DNA of 64,000 bases, taken from NCBI RefSeq assembly GCF_005239225.2, contig NC_133293.1:9640333-9704332 (forward strand), read 5' to 3'. The stretch is from Populus alba. Its lineage: Eukaryota > Streptophyta > Magnoliopsida > Malpighiales > Salicaceae. The position numbers and the translations under genes were made by a program. This document shows positions 36,061 through 48,900 of the stretch, piece after piece; within the stretch, counting starts at the first letter, position 1; each line of letters begins with the position of its first letter. Under the pieces are notes generated by a model. The model was not told where the DNA came from. It did no database searches and saw only the letters and a list, made by a program, of their open reading frames with translations.

Positions 36061-36835
36061 AACATCTATTTATGAACAACAAACTACAACAACCACAAGA
36101 AAAAAAATTCAATTAAGACATTAACATTTAATGTGATTGAGATTGATAAAATTGTCTGACGTAAGTTTATTTAGTCTGTGATTAAAATGATGCTAAAGTC
36201 TGCGTTAATACTGAAACGATGGTGTATAACTTGGGTGACATGAATATGCTTGATTTATTAATAGATAGAAAAGAAAAGTGAGCAGCATTCACTCGGTACA
36301 CTTCATTCTATTTCAACATGTATGTTTATGAGCTACAAGTTACAACAACCACAAAAAAAGAATTAATTAATAAAATATTTAAAAAAGTAGTTACGGTTGC
36401 TTTTTAAAATATTTTTTATTTTAAAATATATTAAAATAATATTTTTTATTTTTTTAAAATTATTTTTGACATCAGTATATCAAATGATTTAAAAACACAA
36501 AAAAATATTAATTTAAAATAAAAAAAATTAAAAAATAATTTAATTTTTTTCAAAAACACTTTTAAAACACCATACCAAACAGGACCTAAATCATTCTACT
36601 TCAACATGTATGTTTATAAGCTACAAGCTACAACAACCACAAGCTAAAACATTAACATTAGATATGATTGAGAATGATGAAATTGTCTAATACAAGTTTA
36701 ATTAATCCGTGATTAAAATGATGCTAAAGTATGTGTTAATACTGAAATGGTGGTGTATGACGTGGGTGACATGAATTTGCTTGATGTATAAAATAGAAAG
36801 AAAAGAAGAAGAAGAAGAAGAAGAAGTGAGTAGCA
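36061..36835 (+). repeat. Local direct duplication split by a MITE-like element
   Basis: Copy A (about 36061-36290) and copy B (about 36603-36835) align along their length: CTACAACAACCACAAG, ACATTAACATT, TGATTAAAATGATGCTAAAG, GGGTGACATGAAT and a purine-rich end. A third partial copy, around ACATGTATGTTTATGAGC (36317), sits just before the element at 36388-36596. Copy B carries an (AAG)n microsatellite at about 36805-36827. Confidence 0.65.
36388..36596. mobile_element. AT-rich MITE-like element
   Basis: Left part TTACGGTTGCTTTTTAAAAT and right end AACACCATACCAAACAGGAC suggest the same terminal style as the 11.4-kb element (GTTTGGTAaTGTGGTa..GGTTGC). The interior is the AT-rich sequence dispersed across the window, with GACATCAGTATATCAAATGA in the middle. 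Non-coding. Confidence 0.5.
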
Positions 36836-38960
36836 TGTTGTTGAAGAAATTTAATAATTTTTTAATTACTAATCCTAAGATTTAAACATAATTAAAAAAT
36901 CAAGAAAATAAGCAAACTTGATATCTTGGCTACGAAGTCCAACTCTTAAGATTACTTTCAATGAATGTGCTGCTGAATAAAAATATACAATACTATATAT
37001 TATTGACCATGTCTTTTGATTTCAAGACTTGTTAGCACCAAAAGGAGGAATATTGTCGATTCAAAGGTTAACAATCAAAATTTCAGACAAATAAGATAAA
37101 AAAAACCCTGGGTTTGTAATAACCTGCACTACTTCATTTCCAGTTAACTAAAAACATAAACTTTGATGTCTTGCACACAAGGGCAAACATTCACTTCTCC
37201 CAACTAACATTGCTGGATCGGTTGAACCCAAACCCACCTGTCTCCTGCACTTTAAATTCACGGTTTCATCAGTTGAGGTGGATATGTAGGATGTATATTA
37301 TATATATGATTGTTGTTTTTTACAATATTTTTTACTTGAAATAATATATATTTTTAATTTTTTTATATTAGTATATCAAATGATTTTAAAATATTAAAAA
37401 TTAATTTAAAATAAAAAAATTAATTTTTTATAAAAAAATACTTTTCAACCATAAAAACAAATAGGCTATATATAGAAAAAAATGTTCATGGGTGTATGTG
37501 TTTCTTTCTTTCTTTTTTTTTTTTTTTTTTAGGATTGCAAACTGATCTTATACTCTAGCAACGAATCATAGTACATATTCGGAGCTTTGAGGGAAATGAA
37601 AATAAAAATTTACTGTGATTTAATGTTAAACGTATCTCTTAAAACAATATTCAAATTTGTTTTGACACATTGGATTAAAAATTTAAAAATATATTTTTAA
37701 AAAAAAATAAATTAAAATTTTGCCCCACCAGTGATAATAAAAGTTTTTGCAATTCAAATCTGATCACACATCAGAGTGGTTAAAGAAAATAAGAAAACGC
37801 TGACACAGTAGCACCTACTTTAAAGAAAACACTGTTTTTTCTCTCAGAAAAAAAAAAGTTTAAAGTTATTTAAGAATTTGGTTATAATTATTTTTTAAAA
37901 TATTTTTTATATTAAAATACATCAAAATAATATATTTTTTTATTTATTTAGATTTATTTTTTAAGATCAGTACATCAAAACAATCTAAAATATAAAAAAA
38001 ATTAATTTTTATAAAAAAAATTAAATTTTTTTTAATATACAAGTTGATCTACATTTTGAAACGCTCTATTAAACAAGGTGTGTTTGGTTTGATTGATTCG
38101 GAATAATAAAAAATTAAATTAAATTAAGACAGCAAAGAAAGAGGTTTTGAAGAAAACAAAACTAAGAATTAAAAGCGAATAAAGTGAAAAAGCTACGGAA
38201 AAAAAAAAGAATTTAGAAAGAAAAATATCTTATTATTTTTAGTCATCAAAACTGTCATAAATATTAAAAAAATATATAATTTTAAAACATTCAATTATTT
38301 GATTCAACTCATTAGTTAAAATTATCTAATATAAATAAATAAAATAAAAGAAAATAAAAATAAAAATAAAATAAAATAAATTCTAATAAATGCAATCGCC
38401 CAACCAAAAAATAATAAGCTATACCATTCGACATCGTCTCTGTTGTATATTTATGTAATCTGTGGTGTGGTCCAGTGTCCTTAGCATTCAGTTTTATGTA
38501 ATCTTATTTATCAAAAAGTTAAGGCTGGAGTCTGGACTATTATATATCGTACATGTCTTGACACTTACGTATCTACAGTGTGGGTCAGTGGCCTTACTAT
38601 TTAGCAGCTTTACGTATTGTCATTTTTTAGTTTGTTTGTCGCATTCCTTAAAATTTACAATTGTCTCGACGGCATTCGCAACAAGTTCCTCGTCCTCTGT
38701 CCTTGTGAAAAACTAGCAGCATTTAAGACTGAAAAATAAACATCTAATATCTGCATCTGTATCATATGGTGCAAGCAAGGAAAAGAGAGCTAGAATAGTG
38801 TCAGTCCTCAACACATACACAGTGCACAAAAAAATTCAAAAATACCGTAAGTTAAGCGCTCCATACAAGGAATTACAATTAAACTGCCAATGACAAAACC
38901 AAGCAAGCAAGCAAAGAGAAGCTACAAAACTTAAATTACTTGCACTGTAGCAATAAATTA
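36836..38960. other. Intergenic with further AT-rich dispersed repeats
   Basis: No gene is supported. Copies of the MITE-like repeat lie at about 37310-37460 and 37880-38040. A (TTTC)n/T-run is near 37502-37530. The plus-strand open frame at 38462-38716 has no recognised domain and skewed hydrophobic composition. Confidence 0.45.
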
Positions 38961-39004
38961 CTCAAAAGGAAAAACTGAGAAACAGGATGGGAGTGGCGGG
39001 TTGA

Positions 39005-39152
39005 GGAAATAACTCAAGGGATGTGCTAGGAGGGAAGAACAGGGTCATGGATAATTTGCAATTTGAGTATAATATCCACCCTGATACGCTCTTCCTTATC
39101 ATAAAGCAAATTAAAGCGTTGCTAAATGCTGTGATGATGTTAAATGAGTGAA
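39005..39152 (+). pseudogene. Possible short coding remnant, unidentified
   Basis: A plus-strand frame from just after a TGA at 39002 to the TGA at 39150 reads with protein-like composition, for example GGKNRVMDNLQFEYN and LLNAVMMLNE. It has no start codon of its own and no domain that I recognise, and it stops just before an A-homopolymer. It may be an exon or the 3' end of a decayed gene, interrupted about 70 bases later by copia element 2, or a chance frame. I do not assign a function. Confidence 0.2.
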
Positions 39153-39224
39153 AAAAAAAAAAAAAAAAAACCCTGTTTTCTGAGATCAAATCCTCAACTG
39201 GTAATTGTGAAACTAGAAACAAAT

Positions 39225-39482
39225 TATTACGAATATATCAGTATCCCCAAGATTCTCCTCAAATAATATTGTATCTGTTATTAAAACTCAATCTCATGAT
39301 TCTAGGTAATTCCTTGATTATAGACAGTAGCTATATATAGAAGGTTACGTTGACAGTAGCTATATATATAGAAGGATACGTTGACACTGTAATTAATTAC
39401 TTGCTGTAATAGTGTTAGAGAAACTCTATAAATAAGAACTGCACCACCAGACAAAGACACGGTGGTTTCATAAACCTTCTCA
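39225..39482 (+). repeat. 5' LTR of copia element 2
   Basis: 258 bases. It contains an internal tandem duplication near 39326-39390 (AGTAGCTATATATA.GAAGG.TACGTTGAC twice) and a TATAAATA box at 39427-39434. Confidence 0.92.
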
Positions 39483-39495
39483 TGGTATCAGAGCC
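39483..39495 (+). other. Primer-binding site of copia element 2
   Basis: TGGTATCAGAGCC, complementary to the 3' end of plant initiator Met-tRNA, directly adjoining the 5' LTR. Confidence 0.9.
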
Positions 39496-39524
39496 TCTTT
39501 AAGGATTCACCTCCCTTGATCCAA

Positions 39525-42500
39525 ATGGCCTCTGAAACTCCGTCCTCCACTCTGTCTTTTAACACCATGGTCCATCTCTTAACCATCAAGTTGTCTTCTT
39601 CCAACTTTCTCCTCTGGCGTAGCCAAGTGATGCCATTACTGCAGTGCCAACATCTTCTTGGATATGTTGATGGCTCTATTAAACCTCCTTCCGCAACCAT
39701 CGGTTCTGATGACTCTGCCACTACCAACCCAGCATTTGCTAAATGGCAGCAGACCGATCAACTCATTCTAAGCCTCCTTCTTACCTCGTTGACTGAAGAA
39801 ACCATGTCTGTTGTTGTTGGCTTAACCTCTTCATATGCTATCTGGTCTACTTTGGAGACAACCTTCAGTCATCGTTCCAAATCCCGGGAGCTACGTTTCA
39901 AAGATGAATTACAGCACATGAAGAAAGATACTAGATCTGTTGTTGAATATTCCAGAGAGTTCAAATCTATTTGTGACCAGCTTGCTGCAATGGGTCGCCA
40001 TGTAGATGATCTCGACAAAATACATTGGTATTTACGTGGACTTGGCTCTGCTTTCTCCACCTTCTCTACTACACAGCTATCTCTTCCATCTCTCTCTTCC
40101 TTTACGGAGATTGTTCCTATGGCGGAGAGTTATGAAAATTTTATTAAATCATTGGAGCTGTCTTCCACGGGATCCACTTCTGCTGCCTTCACTGCCTACC
40201 ACAGAAATAAATCTGTCCCTGCTCGTGGTGGTAATCGTCCCTTTCGTGGGGGTCGTAGCCGTGGAAATGGTCGCTTTCAACGCAACCGCCCTATTCGCTG
40301 CCAGATTTGTCGTGAGGAAGGGCATTATGCTACTTCTTGTCATGATCGTTACTCTAATTCCTCAAAATCTGCCAACCTTGTGGAGTCTTTTACTCAGGCC
40401 TCTGATTGGTATACAGACACCGGCGCTACTGCACATATGACTAATGATGTTGCTCAGTTGGACAAATCTGATTTATACACAGGTAAGGATTGTGTTGTTG
40501 TAAGTAATGGTGCCACTCTTCCCATTTCTCATACTGGTATCCTTTGTCCCACTTCTTCCCTTACTTTAAAAGATGTTTTAGTCGTGCCTGGCTTAACCAA
40601 AAATTTGATTTCCATTAGCAAACTTACCTCTGATTTTCCTTTCTCTATCACCTTTACTAATGACCGCTTTGTTATACAGAATCTAGTCACAGGAAAGGTG
40701 GTGGCAACCGGGCGGCGTGAAAATGATCTTTATGTGCTTAAGCGTGGACATCACTCTTTGCTTTCTGTTTTTTCAAATAATTGTCCTCGAGCTTCATTTG
40801 ATGTTTGGCATGCACGTTTGGGCCATGTGTCACACTCTACTATTTCTCTTTTAAATAAAAAGCGTCAATTATGTGTTACCTCTTTACTGCCTACTCCCAC
40901 TATTTGCTCTAGTTGTCAACTCACAAAAAGTCATAGACTGCCATTTCAACATAATGACAAACGGGCATCTCATGTTCTGGATCTTATTCATTGTGATTTA
41001 TGGGGTTCATCTCCTGTTCCATCCAATTTAGGTTATAAATATTATGTTATTTTTATTGATGATTATTCCCGATTTACGTGGCTCTATCCTTTAAAATTTA
41101 AATCCGATTTCTTTCGTATTTTTATTCAATTCTAGAAATTTGTAGAAACACAATTTTCACTTAAAATCAAAGCATTTCAAAGTGATGGAGGCACTGAATT
41201 TACAAATCATCAATTTCGGGATCACTTATTAAACTGTGGCATTCATCATCAAATGTCTTGTCCTTATACACCAGCCCAAAATGGCAGAGCCGAGCGAAAA
41301 CATCGACATATAACTGAAACTGGTTTAGCAATGCTTTTTCACTCACATGTTCCTCTACGATTTTGGGTTGATGCTTTTAGCACAGCTGCTTTCATCGTCA
41401 ATCGGTTGCCCACACCAACTCTTGATGGCTTGTCTCCTTTTGAGCTTCTGTACGGTAAATCTCCCATTTATTCCAATTTTCATCCTTTTGGCTGCCTTGT
41501 ATTTCCTTACTTACGTGACTATGCTCCCCACAAATTAAGTCCTCGCAGTCGTCCATGTATCTTTCTTGGCTACAGTATGTCTCATCATGGTTTTCGTTGC
41601 CTTGATCGTTCTACTAACAATATATTTATTTCCAGACATGCTATTTTTGATGAGCTTAATTATCCCTTTCAAGGATCCTCTTGCTCTTAATCTCTACCTA
41701 ACTCCCCTGTTAGTGCATTTCTTGAGCCTGCTTTCACTCCAGTGGCTGATCTACCAACACAACTCAATCCTATACCACGTGCATGTGGATCTTGCTTAAC
41801 TGACCCATCTGCTAGTATTGTTCCTCTTTCAGGTTTGCAGGCTCCTACTGTTGACTCCATTATTCCTTCGATGCATGAGTCTCTGCCTGCCCTGCCTCTT
41901 GTGTCCGCTGACCAAGATCCCGTCACTGATGCATCCTCTCCTAGCTATCCTATACAGATTGGCACTCATCCGATGCAGACTCGCTCCAAATCAAGCATTT
42001 TCAAACCTTCTCACCGCTCCCATGTGTGCACCGTTCCTCACTCCAGCTTATTCCACTCTCTTCTCACCATGCGCGAGCCCAAAGGCTTCAAGTCAGCTGC
42101 TAAGCATCCCGGCTGGATTGCTGCCATGGATGCAGAAATTTAGGCTCTTCATCAAAATCACGCCTGGGATCTAGTGCCTAGATCACCCAACCAAAATGTT
42201 GTAGGATCCAAATGGGTTTTCCGCATCAAATATCTATCTGATGGTATTGTTGATCGTCTTAAGGCTCGTCTTATTGCAAAGGGCTACACGCAGCAATCGG
42301 GCATTGACTTCACTGATACATTTAGCCCTGTTGTCAAGGCTTCCACCGTTAGAGTTGTTTTGTCTCTGGCAGTCTCAAATAATTGGCCTCTTCGGCAACT
42401 TGATGTCAATAATGCCTTTCTTAATGGACTTTTGCAGGAAGAAGTTTACATGGATCAGCCATCTGGTTATGTTGATTCTAAATATCCTACACATGTCTGT

Positions 42501-43724
42501 CGGCTTCGTCGTGCTCTCTATGGCCTCAAGCAAGCTCCCCGTGCATGGTTTCACCGCTTCAGCTCCTTTCTTCTAGCCATTGGCTTCAATTGTAGTTCTG
42601 CCGACCCATCTTTATTCGTGCTCTCCAAGGGTGATGACTTATTATACCTCTTATTATATGTTGATGACATTGTCATGACCGGCAGCAACTCAGCACTTCT
42701 TCATTCCTTCATTGGCAAACTCACTCATGAATTCTCCTCTAAGGACCTTGGCTCTTTGAACTATTTCTTGGGGTTAGAAGCTCATCGCACGTCTACTGGT
42801 CTCTTTCTTAGCCAAGCCAAGTATGCCCATGAGATTCTACAGCATGCACAGTTGGTTGACTCCAAACCAATGGGTACTCCCATGGTAGTTGCTCAGCATC
42901 TTTCCATGGCTGGAACTGATTTTGATGATCCATCTCTTTACCGGTCGCTTGTCGGGGCTCTTCAATATCTTACAATTACTCGTCCGGATATTTCTCAAGC
43001 TGTAAGTGTTGTCAGTCAGTTCATGCATAAGCCATCTACTTCTCATTTTCAGGCTGTTAAACGGATACTACGTTATGTTAAGGGGACTCTTCGCTTCGGC
43101 TTATCTTTCACTCCATCTTCTTCTAAAGAACTCACTGCTTATTCGGATGTCGATTGGGCTGGATGTCCAGATACCCGTCGCTCAATTTCTAGTTATGCTA
43201 TTTACTTTGGTGATGCTCTAGTGTCCTGGAGTTCTAAGAAACAGCCCACGGTTTCTCGGTTCAGCTGTGAATCTGAATATCGGGCATTGGCTCATACTGC
43301 AACAGAGGTTAAGTGGCTGCGACATCTTCTTAAGGACCTTCATGTATCTTCTTCATCTCCTCCGGTTCTGCTCTGTGACAATCAAAGCTCCATTTTTCTT
43401 GCTGTCAACCCAGTCTCTCATAAGCGTTCTAAGCATATCGATTTAGATTATCATTTTGTGCGAGAGCTGGTGACCTCCGGCGTCCTCACCATTCGTTATA
43501 TTCCAACTCACTTACAAATTGCTGACATTTTCACCAAAAGTCTTGGTCACCCTGCATTTATTTTCTTCCGTTCCAAGCTTCGCATCTCTGATTCTGAGAT
43601 ACTAGGCTTGCGGGGGGGTATTACGAATATATCAGTATCCCCAAGATTCTCCTCAAATAATATTGTATCTTTTATCAAAACTCAATCTCATGATTCTAGG
43701 CAATTCCTTGATTATAGACAATAG
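39525..43724 (+). pseudogene. gag-pol of copia element 2, one frame with three stops
   Basis: From the ATG at 39525 a single frame runs without frameshift to a TAG at 43722. It is broken only by in-frame stops at 41133 (TAG), 41688 (TAA) and 42141 (TAG). Domains in order: gag; zinc knuckle CQICREEGHYATSC near 40300; protease DTGATAHM near 40418; GAG-pre-integrase WHARLGH near 40807; integrase with SDGGTEF near 41182; reverse transcriptase with QLDVNNAFLNG near 42398 and YVDD near 42658; RNase H with YSDVDWAG near 43140 and SKHIDLDYHF near 43433. The last 35 codons lie inside the 3' LTR, so the polyprotein reads through the polypurine tract. RNase H and RT motifs recall the Ale/Retrofit lineage, which is tentative. 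Confidence 0.92.
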
Positions 43725-43876
43725 TTATATATAGAAGGTTACGTTGACAGTAGCTATATATATAGAAGGATACGTTGACACTGTAATTAATTACTTGCTG
43801 TAATAGTGTTAGAGAAACTCTATAAATAAGAACTGCACCACCAGACAAAGACACGGTGGTTTCATAAACCTTCTCA
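43619..43876 (+). repeat. 3' LTR of copia element 2
   Basis: 258 bases, same length as the 5' LTR, preceded by seven G residues. Differences from the 5' copy cluster in the first half. Confidence 0.92.
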
Positions 43877-43881
43877 CAAAT

Positions 43882-44748
43882 AATCATCGCCTTTAATGAT
43901 AACTTGAGCCTTTGATGTGTTAAGATAAACCTACTTAAACTACCCAGATGTCCAAACTCGTCTCGTTATATTACCAGATGATTCAATGGATTATTTAAGC
44001 TACAAGGAAACTATGAGCAATCGGAACAAGTGGTGTTCTTCATGTGGCTTTGGAATACAGCTTTTCTTAAATCTGTTTGGATTTCCTTGAACAATATTTA
44101 ATGGAACACCGAGTAGAAAGTGATAGTTGAAACTCTACATAATCAACATGGGTCCCAATGAAACAAGGGCATTGTGACCTTAAGCCATAGAGAACATCGC
44201 TAGTCACTCTCTAACCTAGTCTCCTCCACATCCCCAAGTTAATGCTCCATCGGTCCTCTTTCTTCTAAATGCAACATCGGCAGAGGATACTTTGGAGACC
44301 TGATAGAACTTTCCCTCATTTAGAAGTAGTAATATCCTATATACATGTGTGTGTGTGTGTGTTCTATTTACCCCAGAAGTTTCACAGACAAGTATCAAAG
44401 AAATAAGGGACAGGACAAACAATTTTATAAACTCAAGCTTATGTTTCAGGAATATAATTGCATTGACTTAACTCCCTTTGCATCCAACCTAGAAGGCTAA
44501 CCTTCAGCTAGCAACAGCACTTTCTTTTCTTCCCTCAGGAAATGTCTAATCACAAACACATCAAATCCAAAATTCGCTTGCAATATTAAACTATGTAGCA
44601 GACAATGGCATTCTACCGGCAGGAAAAGAAGAGCAAACACAAGAACAGTGAAAAATGCAAATGACTTCGCACAACCTCACACAAAGATTAAATGTACTTT
44701 AGCCATTCAAGAATCATAAGGTTGAATCTACAAGCTCAGCATCCTCTC
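43882..44748. other. Moderate-GC intergenic or decayed genic DNA
   Basis: Composition is less AT-rich than typical spacer here. A (TG)n microsatellite lies at about 44345-44362, followed by a pyrimidine-rich stretch ending in CCCCAG that resembles a splice acceptor on the plus strand. No convincing exon chain could be built. Confidence 0.3.
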
Positions 44749-44886
44749 TCAAGTATTTGAAAGCATAATCGGGGCAGATATCTTTCTAAGCATCTTCATA
44801 ATTACATCACCAGAAATAAGTTCGATTTCATATGCTGTACTGGTGTATTTGTGAAGGGTTTCGTCAAAATAACCATTTTTCTCTTG
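44749..44886 (-). pseudogene. Exon-like remnant on the minus strand, unidentified
   Basis: On the minus strand a good acceptor (pyrimidine-rich tract, then GGTCACAG) precedes a 45-codon open stretch reading QEKNGYFDETLHKYTS and on to MKMLRK, ending at a TGA at 44749. One base shift near 44790 would instead continue as DICPDYAFKYLREDAEL to a TGA at 44714, which looks more protein-like. That is the behaviour of a terminal exon with a small indel. I do not recognise the family and could not find the upstream exons. Confidence 0.25.
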
Positions 44887-45539
44887 CTGTGACCAAGGGA
44901 CAGAGGGAAGACAGAAGAAGAGCAAAACAAAACAAAAAATAATTTACCATGACAACAATGTGCGATTATCTGACTACCTTTGATAATTCACACCTTGAAT
45001 CAATACACTAAAATCCCCTAGGTGCTGTGTTTGCGTTGTTTCACTTTCCCAGTTCAATTTGTTTGGCTTTAATGATATCTTAATCTCATAACAGACTATT
45101 TTCAACAATGCAAAACCAGAAAGAACAGCCCTGATATCATAAAATAGAATCAAGAGATGTGAACCAACTTTTAAATTTTTTTTATTTTTTTTTGTATGTG
45201 AAGGTGAATGTATATGCAGAGTTCTATGGCTCTATTCTCCAAAGATATTTGCCGACTCAGCAAGTACAGGGATATCTCTATCTTTCTCAACCAAATCATA
45301 AACTCAAGGTTAAATCACATGTTTAAACACTCGTCATTCCTGCAACCTCCGACATACCAAAGCATGAATACATTGGTTGCAATAAGAGAAGAGCTAGATC
45401 TTTGTTTCACAAACTCCCTTTTGCACATCACATGCAGTGTTCTCTCTTTTCATTCAGGGGTCATGAACCGATACCCTTTTTGATTCCACTGACTGCTAAC
45501 ATCACATTTTTATCATTTTTCCTTTCAAATCCACAAGTT

Positions 45540-45930
45540 CTATTAATTACTCCTGGAGTTCATCAAGGCTGATACCCTTTTGATTCAACTTGTACCACAG
45601 AATCTGCAGCAGGTGAGGCGGCTGCACTGCTGCACAGTCACTTGTGCTGCCGAAGGGACACCCTCTCTTAGGAGCTAGGGCTAAGGAGCCGCCCCCGGAC
45701 TTGTCTTGGCCCAGCTTCTACATTATTTTGTGTGTCTATTGGTCTTGTTTGGCTATCGCGATTGGGTCGGCGACCGCGGGATCCATTTTTCAGGGCAGTT
45801 GGGCAGGGGAGGTTTATTGACCCGGATTCGATTTTATTTTAATGGTTTGGGCTTTTACTTTGCTGGATCATCGGGCATCGCGGCCTTCATGTCAGAGATT
45901 TGCCACATAATGAATCTTTGATCATTTTGC
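45540..45930. other. GC-elevated island, possibly transcribed
   Basis: This stretch is clearly GC-richer than its surroundings and is open on the plus strand (45706-45921) and on the minus strand (about 45548-45715), with no recognised domain in either. It could be the 5' part of an old gene, a non-coding transcript, or an organelle or transposon fragment. No product is assigned. Confidence 0.2.
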
Positions 45931-48900
45931 TTTTCCAAGTGATTTTTCTACACGGAAGGTTCTTTATCTTTATTTCCTCAACTCTGACAAAAAAAAAAAA
46001 CTAATAGCAATTATATAGTATTTTTATTTATTTTAAAAATACTTATATAATGTATTAATTCTTGTTTCTTTCTTACTTATATTGTTTTAAAAATATATAT
46101 TTTTTTGATAAATGAAAGAGTTAATATTTTCAAATAATTTATTTTAATTTCTTAAAAATACTTGAATTTAAGTTAGATTCTTAATGACAATTTTACTACA
46201 AATAATAAAATAAGAAATTACCAACTAGTTAAGCTATTTTAGTCCCAATATAATATAATAATTCTTAACTAAATAGTTTAATATATTTTAGCTCGTGTTT
46301 GGCATTAAGGGCGGGCTGTAGTTATTGCTGTAGATTAAGGTTATTGATAAAATATGACGTTGAAAATGTATTTGCACTTGATATATCCAAAATTACGAGA
46401 TTAATGGTGTAAAAAGCAACCCCACAGCTAAGAAACTCTACAAATTTCGGCCTTTTATCAACCAAGTTCTTTCAAGTGAGGCACGTAAGAGTAAATTCCA
46501 ACAAATATATCTTTATTTTTCTGTGCTAGGAAAGCAAGATTTAACACTCTGATGAATATATCCATGTTGTTGATAGTATATCTGAAAAGCTAATTTATTG
46601 CTTACATGATTTAATCCCAAAATAAAAGGTGAGTGTGTTGGGAAGATTAATCAGCAAAGAAAATCACAGTTGATCAAATTTGGTCGAGGCATTAAATTAT
46701 TCATTGTATTATATTATATTATTGCAGGGGGTGGATAAACATATGAATGTCATCGGGGTCGTAAAGGCCCTGAAAAGGGTGGGTCATGTGGTGGGGGAGG
46801 TTACCGTTTGATTTTGGAGTTTAGCAATCAACTATTTCTTAATAATTAGGCTGTTCTTGATTCTGTACTGTACTGCTAACCAAGAAAAGCAGCTGGAAAT
46901 CATCATACAGGCCTGGCCTAGCTGTCTGACAGCCCAGTTGAATACGTTCAAGATCTCAGATCATCCCCTCGTCTCCATCAGAGTTTCCTTGCAGCTTTGT
47001 GAGAGCACAGGGACATTAGGGGATACGTTCTTGTTTATAGTGAGTTTTTGACCCTACCAGAGAGAATTCATGAAGATGGACACAGATTTGATCTTGAATC
47101 GATAAGTTCTGCCATTTACACAGTTGCAGTAGCCATTGCACATCAGAACCACTGCTAGAAAATGGTCTGATGCGAGTACATTAGGGTCTCGTTGGATTTT
47201 TCTTTGGGCAAACATCAAATATATTGTTAGGTGTTATTGACTTTACATCCAAATCATTTTAATTTTGATTGTAAACTTGATAAAACAGGATTAAGATAAT
47301 TTGCATAGCGATGCTGTTTTTAATGAGAATTCTTGGAATCTCGTTAATTAGTTGATATATTAATTTTGATGCTTGGAAAATCATTAATCTTTATCAAATC
47401 CCTTACCCCTTTTTTTATATATAAATAAAGGACTTCCATGTCAAACTCTTTATCTAATCATTTAGTTTATCATTTATATTATATTCATATATAATTTTGA
47501 TTCCAAGGAAGCCAATTAATGGAACCAACTGGGTGGTTAAGAGACTAATACAGTACGCAACAGTTCATTAATTAATATTTCTGCTCTCGTTTGGTAGATA
47601 AGTCGAAATTGATGATCCCATCAGCTGGTTTATTTCCTTAGTCTCTTTGCAGCAGATTGAGAGTTTTTTTTTTTTTTTTTGAGAATAGCAGATTGAGAGT
47701 TTAGAAACTCTAACTGAGACACATGCATGTGTATTTGAGGAATAATTATAGTTTAAATTGCTATTTTATATATATGATGCCTGCTGACAAATCACGATTA
47801 GGCAAATGCATGTCGAGTAAGTTGTAATGCCTGTCTTGACTGGGTAAGATAATAAGATCTCTGCGATCACAGAACATTGACTGGCCGAATGGCAATTGCG
47901 CTTCTGTTGACCTTTTTTTTTTTAACGATTAAAATCTATTTCCTGAAAAACCCAAAGGCTGCATTAACGAGTCAAATGAAAAAAATCACCCCTGATATTT
48001 GGAGTTCTGTCAAATTTCTTCCTAAACCACAATTTCTGTCGAACACTCTCATGGGGTGAGGTTTCAGGTTCTCTTTTATTTTATCAACCAATGCAACTAG
48101 AATACTTCAATTTATTTTTGTCGGGACATAATTGAAAACCAAAATCACAAATCTGAAGGTGGATATTGCAATAATTCGGAGATCATTATAAAGTTCTGGA
48201 GGAATTTTATCAAGCAACATAGCCCAAAAACATGGAAGTAATAAAGAAAAGTTACTAAAAGTAAAGATGGAGTGATAAAATTGAAAACAAAAGTGAAGAT
48301 TCAGGGAAGTAATTAGAAAAAAACTGCAGTGTATGGGGGACCAAGCGGCGGAAACACGAGCACCAGGGAGGTGTTCTGTGATTTACCCTTTATAGTTTAA
48401 CGATGATCCGCTCCATTGATTCGATGAGGTAAAGCTGCAGCAGAGCTAGTCATCTGAGTAAACTATGTTAGCCCAGATTTAAAAGATCATCACTCCAATG
48501 CTTCTCGAGACATAAGCTTGATTAATTAATGTAGCAATATCAGAAGTATAATTGCCTCGTCGCCTGACAATGTGGCTGTTGTCTTCTTTTTTGAGTTTGA
48601 GTGCATTCAAGGTTTAAAAAGGAAGTGGGTAAGGAGGAAAGCAACGGTAACATGTGAGAAAAGGCCATAAAAAGAAGAATAGGCTAAAGGACCGCATGCC
48701 ACCTAATATTGAATCCATGTCATAACGGATAAATGACTTTGAATAAAGGAGGATTGTTATCGTTTTAGGGATGATTGGAATTGTGGTGTCGAATATCTTT
48801 TAAAATAATTTTTTTTATTTTTTTATTTTTACATTAATACTAAAAAAATAATTTATTTTTTCTCAAGTCATGAACATTTTCAAAAATCAACGGAAATAGA

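Larger units (their letters stand above)
39220..43881 (+). mobile_element. Ty1/copia LTR retrotransposon 2, nearly intact
   Basis: The element at 39225-43876 is flanked by a perfect target duplication CAAAT (39220-39224 and 43877-43881). LTRs are 39225-39482 and 43619-43876, each 258 bases, with about five differences by eye (about 98% identity), which suggests a younger insertion than copia 1. Primer site TGGTATCAGAGCC at 39483-39495 touches the LTR; a G7 polypurine tract is at 43612-43618. The LTRs begin TATTACG rather than TG but end in CA. Confidence 0.95.

Noticed and set aside
43696..43887. Minus-strand frame across the 3' end of copia 2
   Set aside because: It lies in the LTR, antisense to the element, and has no protein character.
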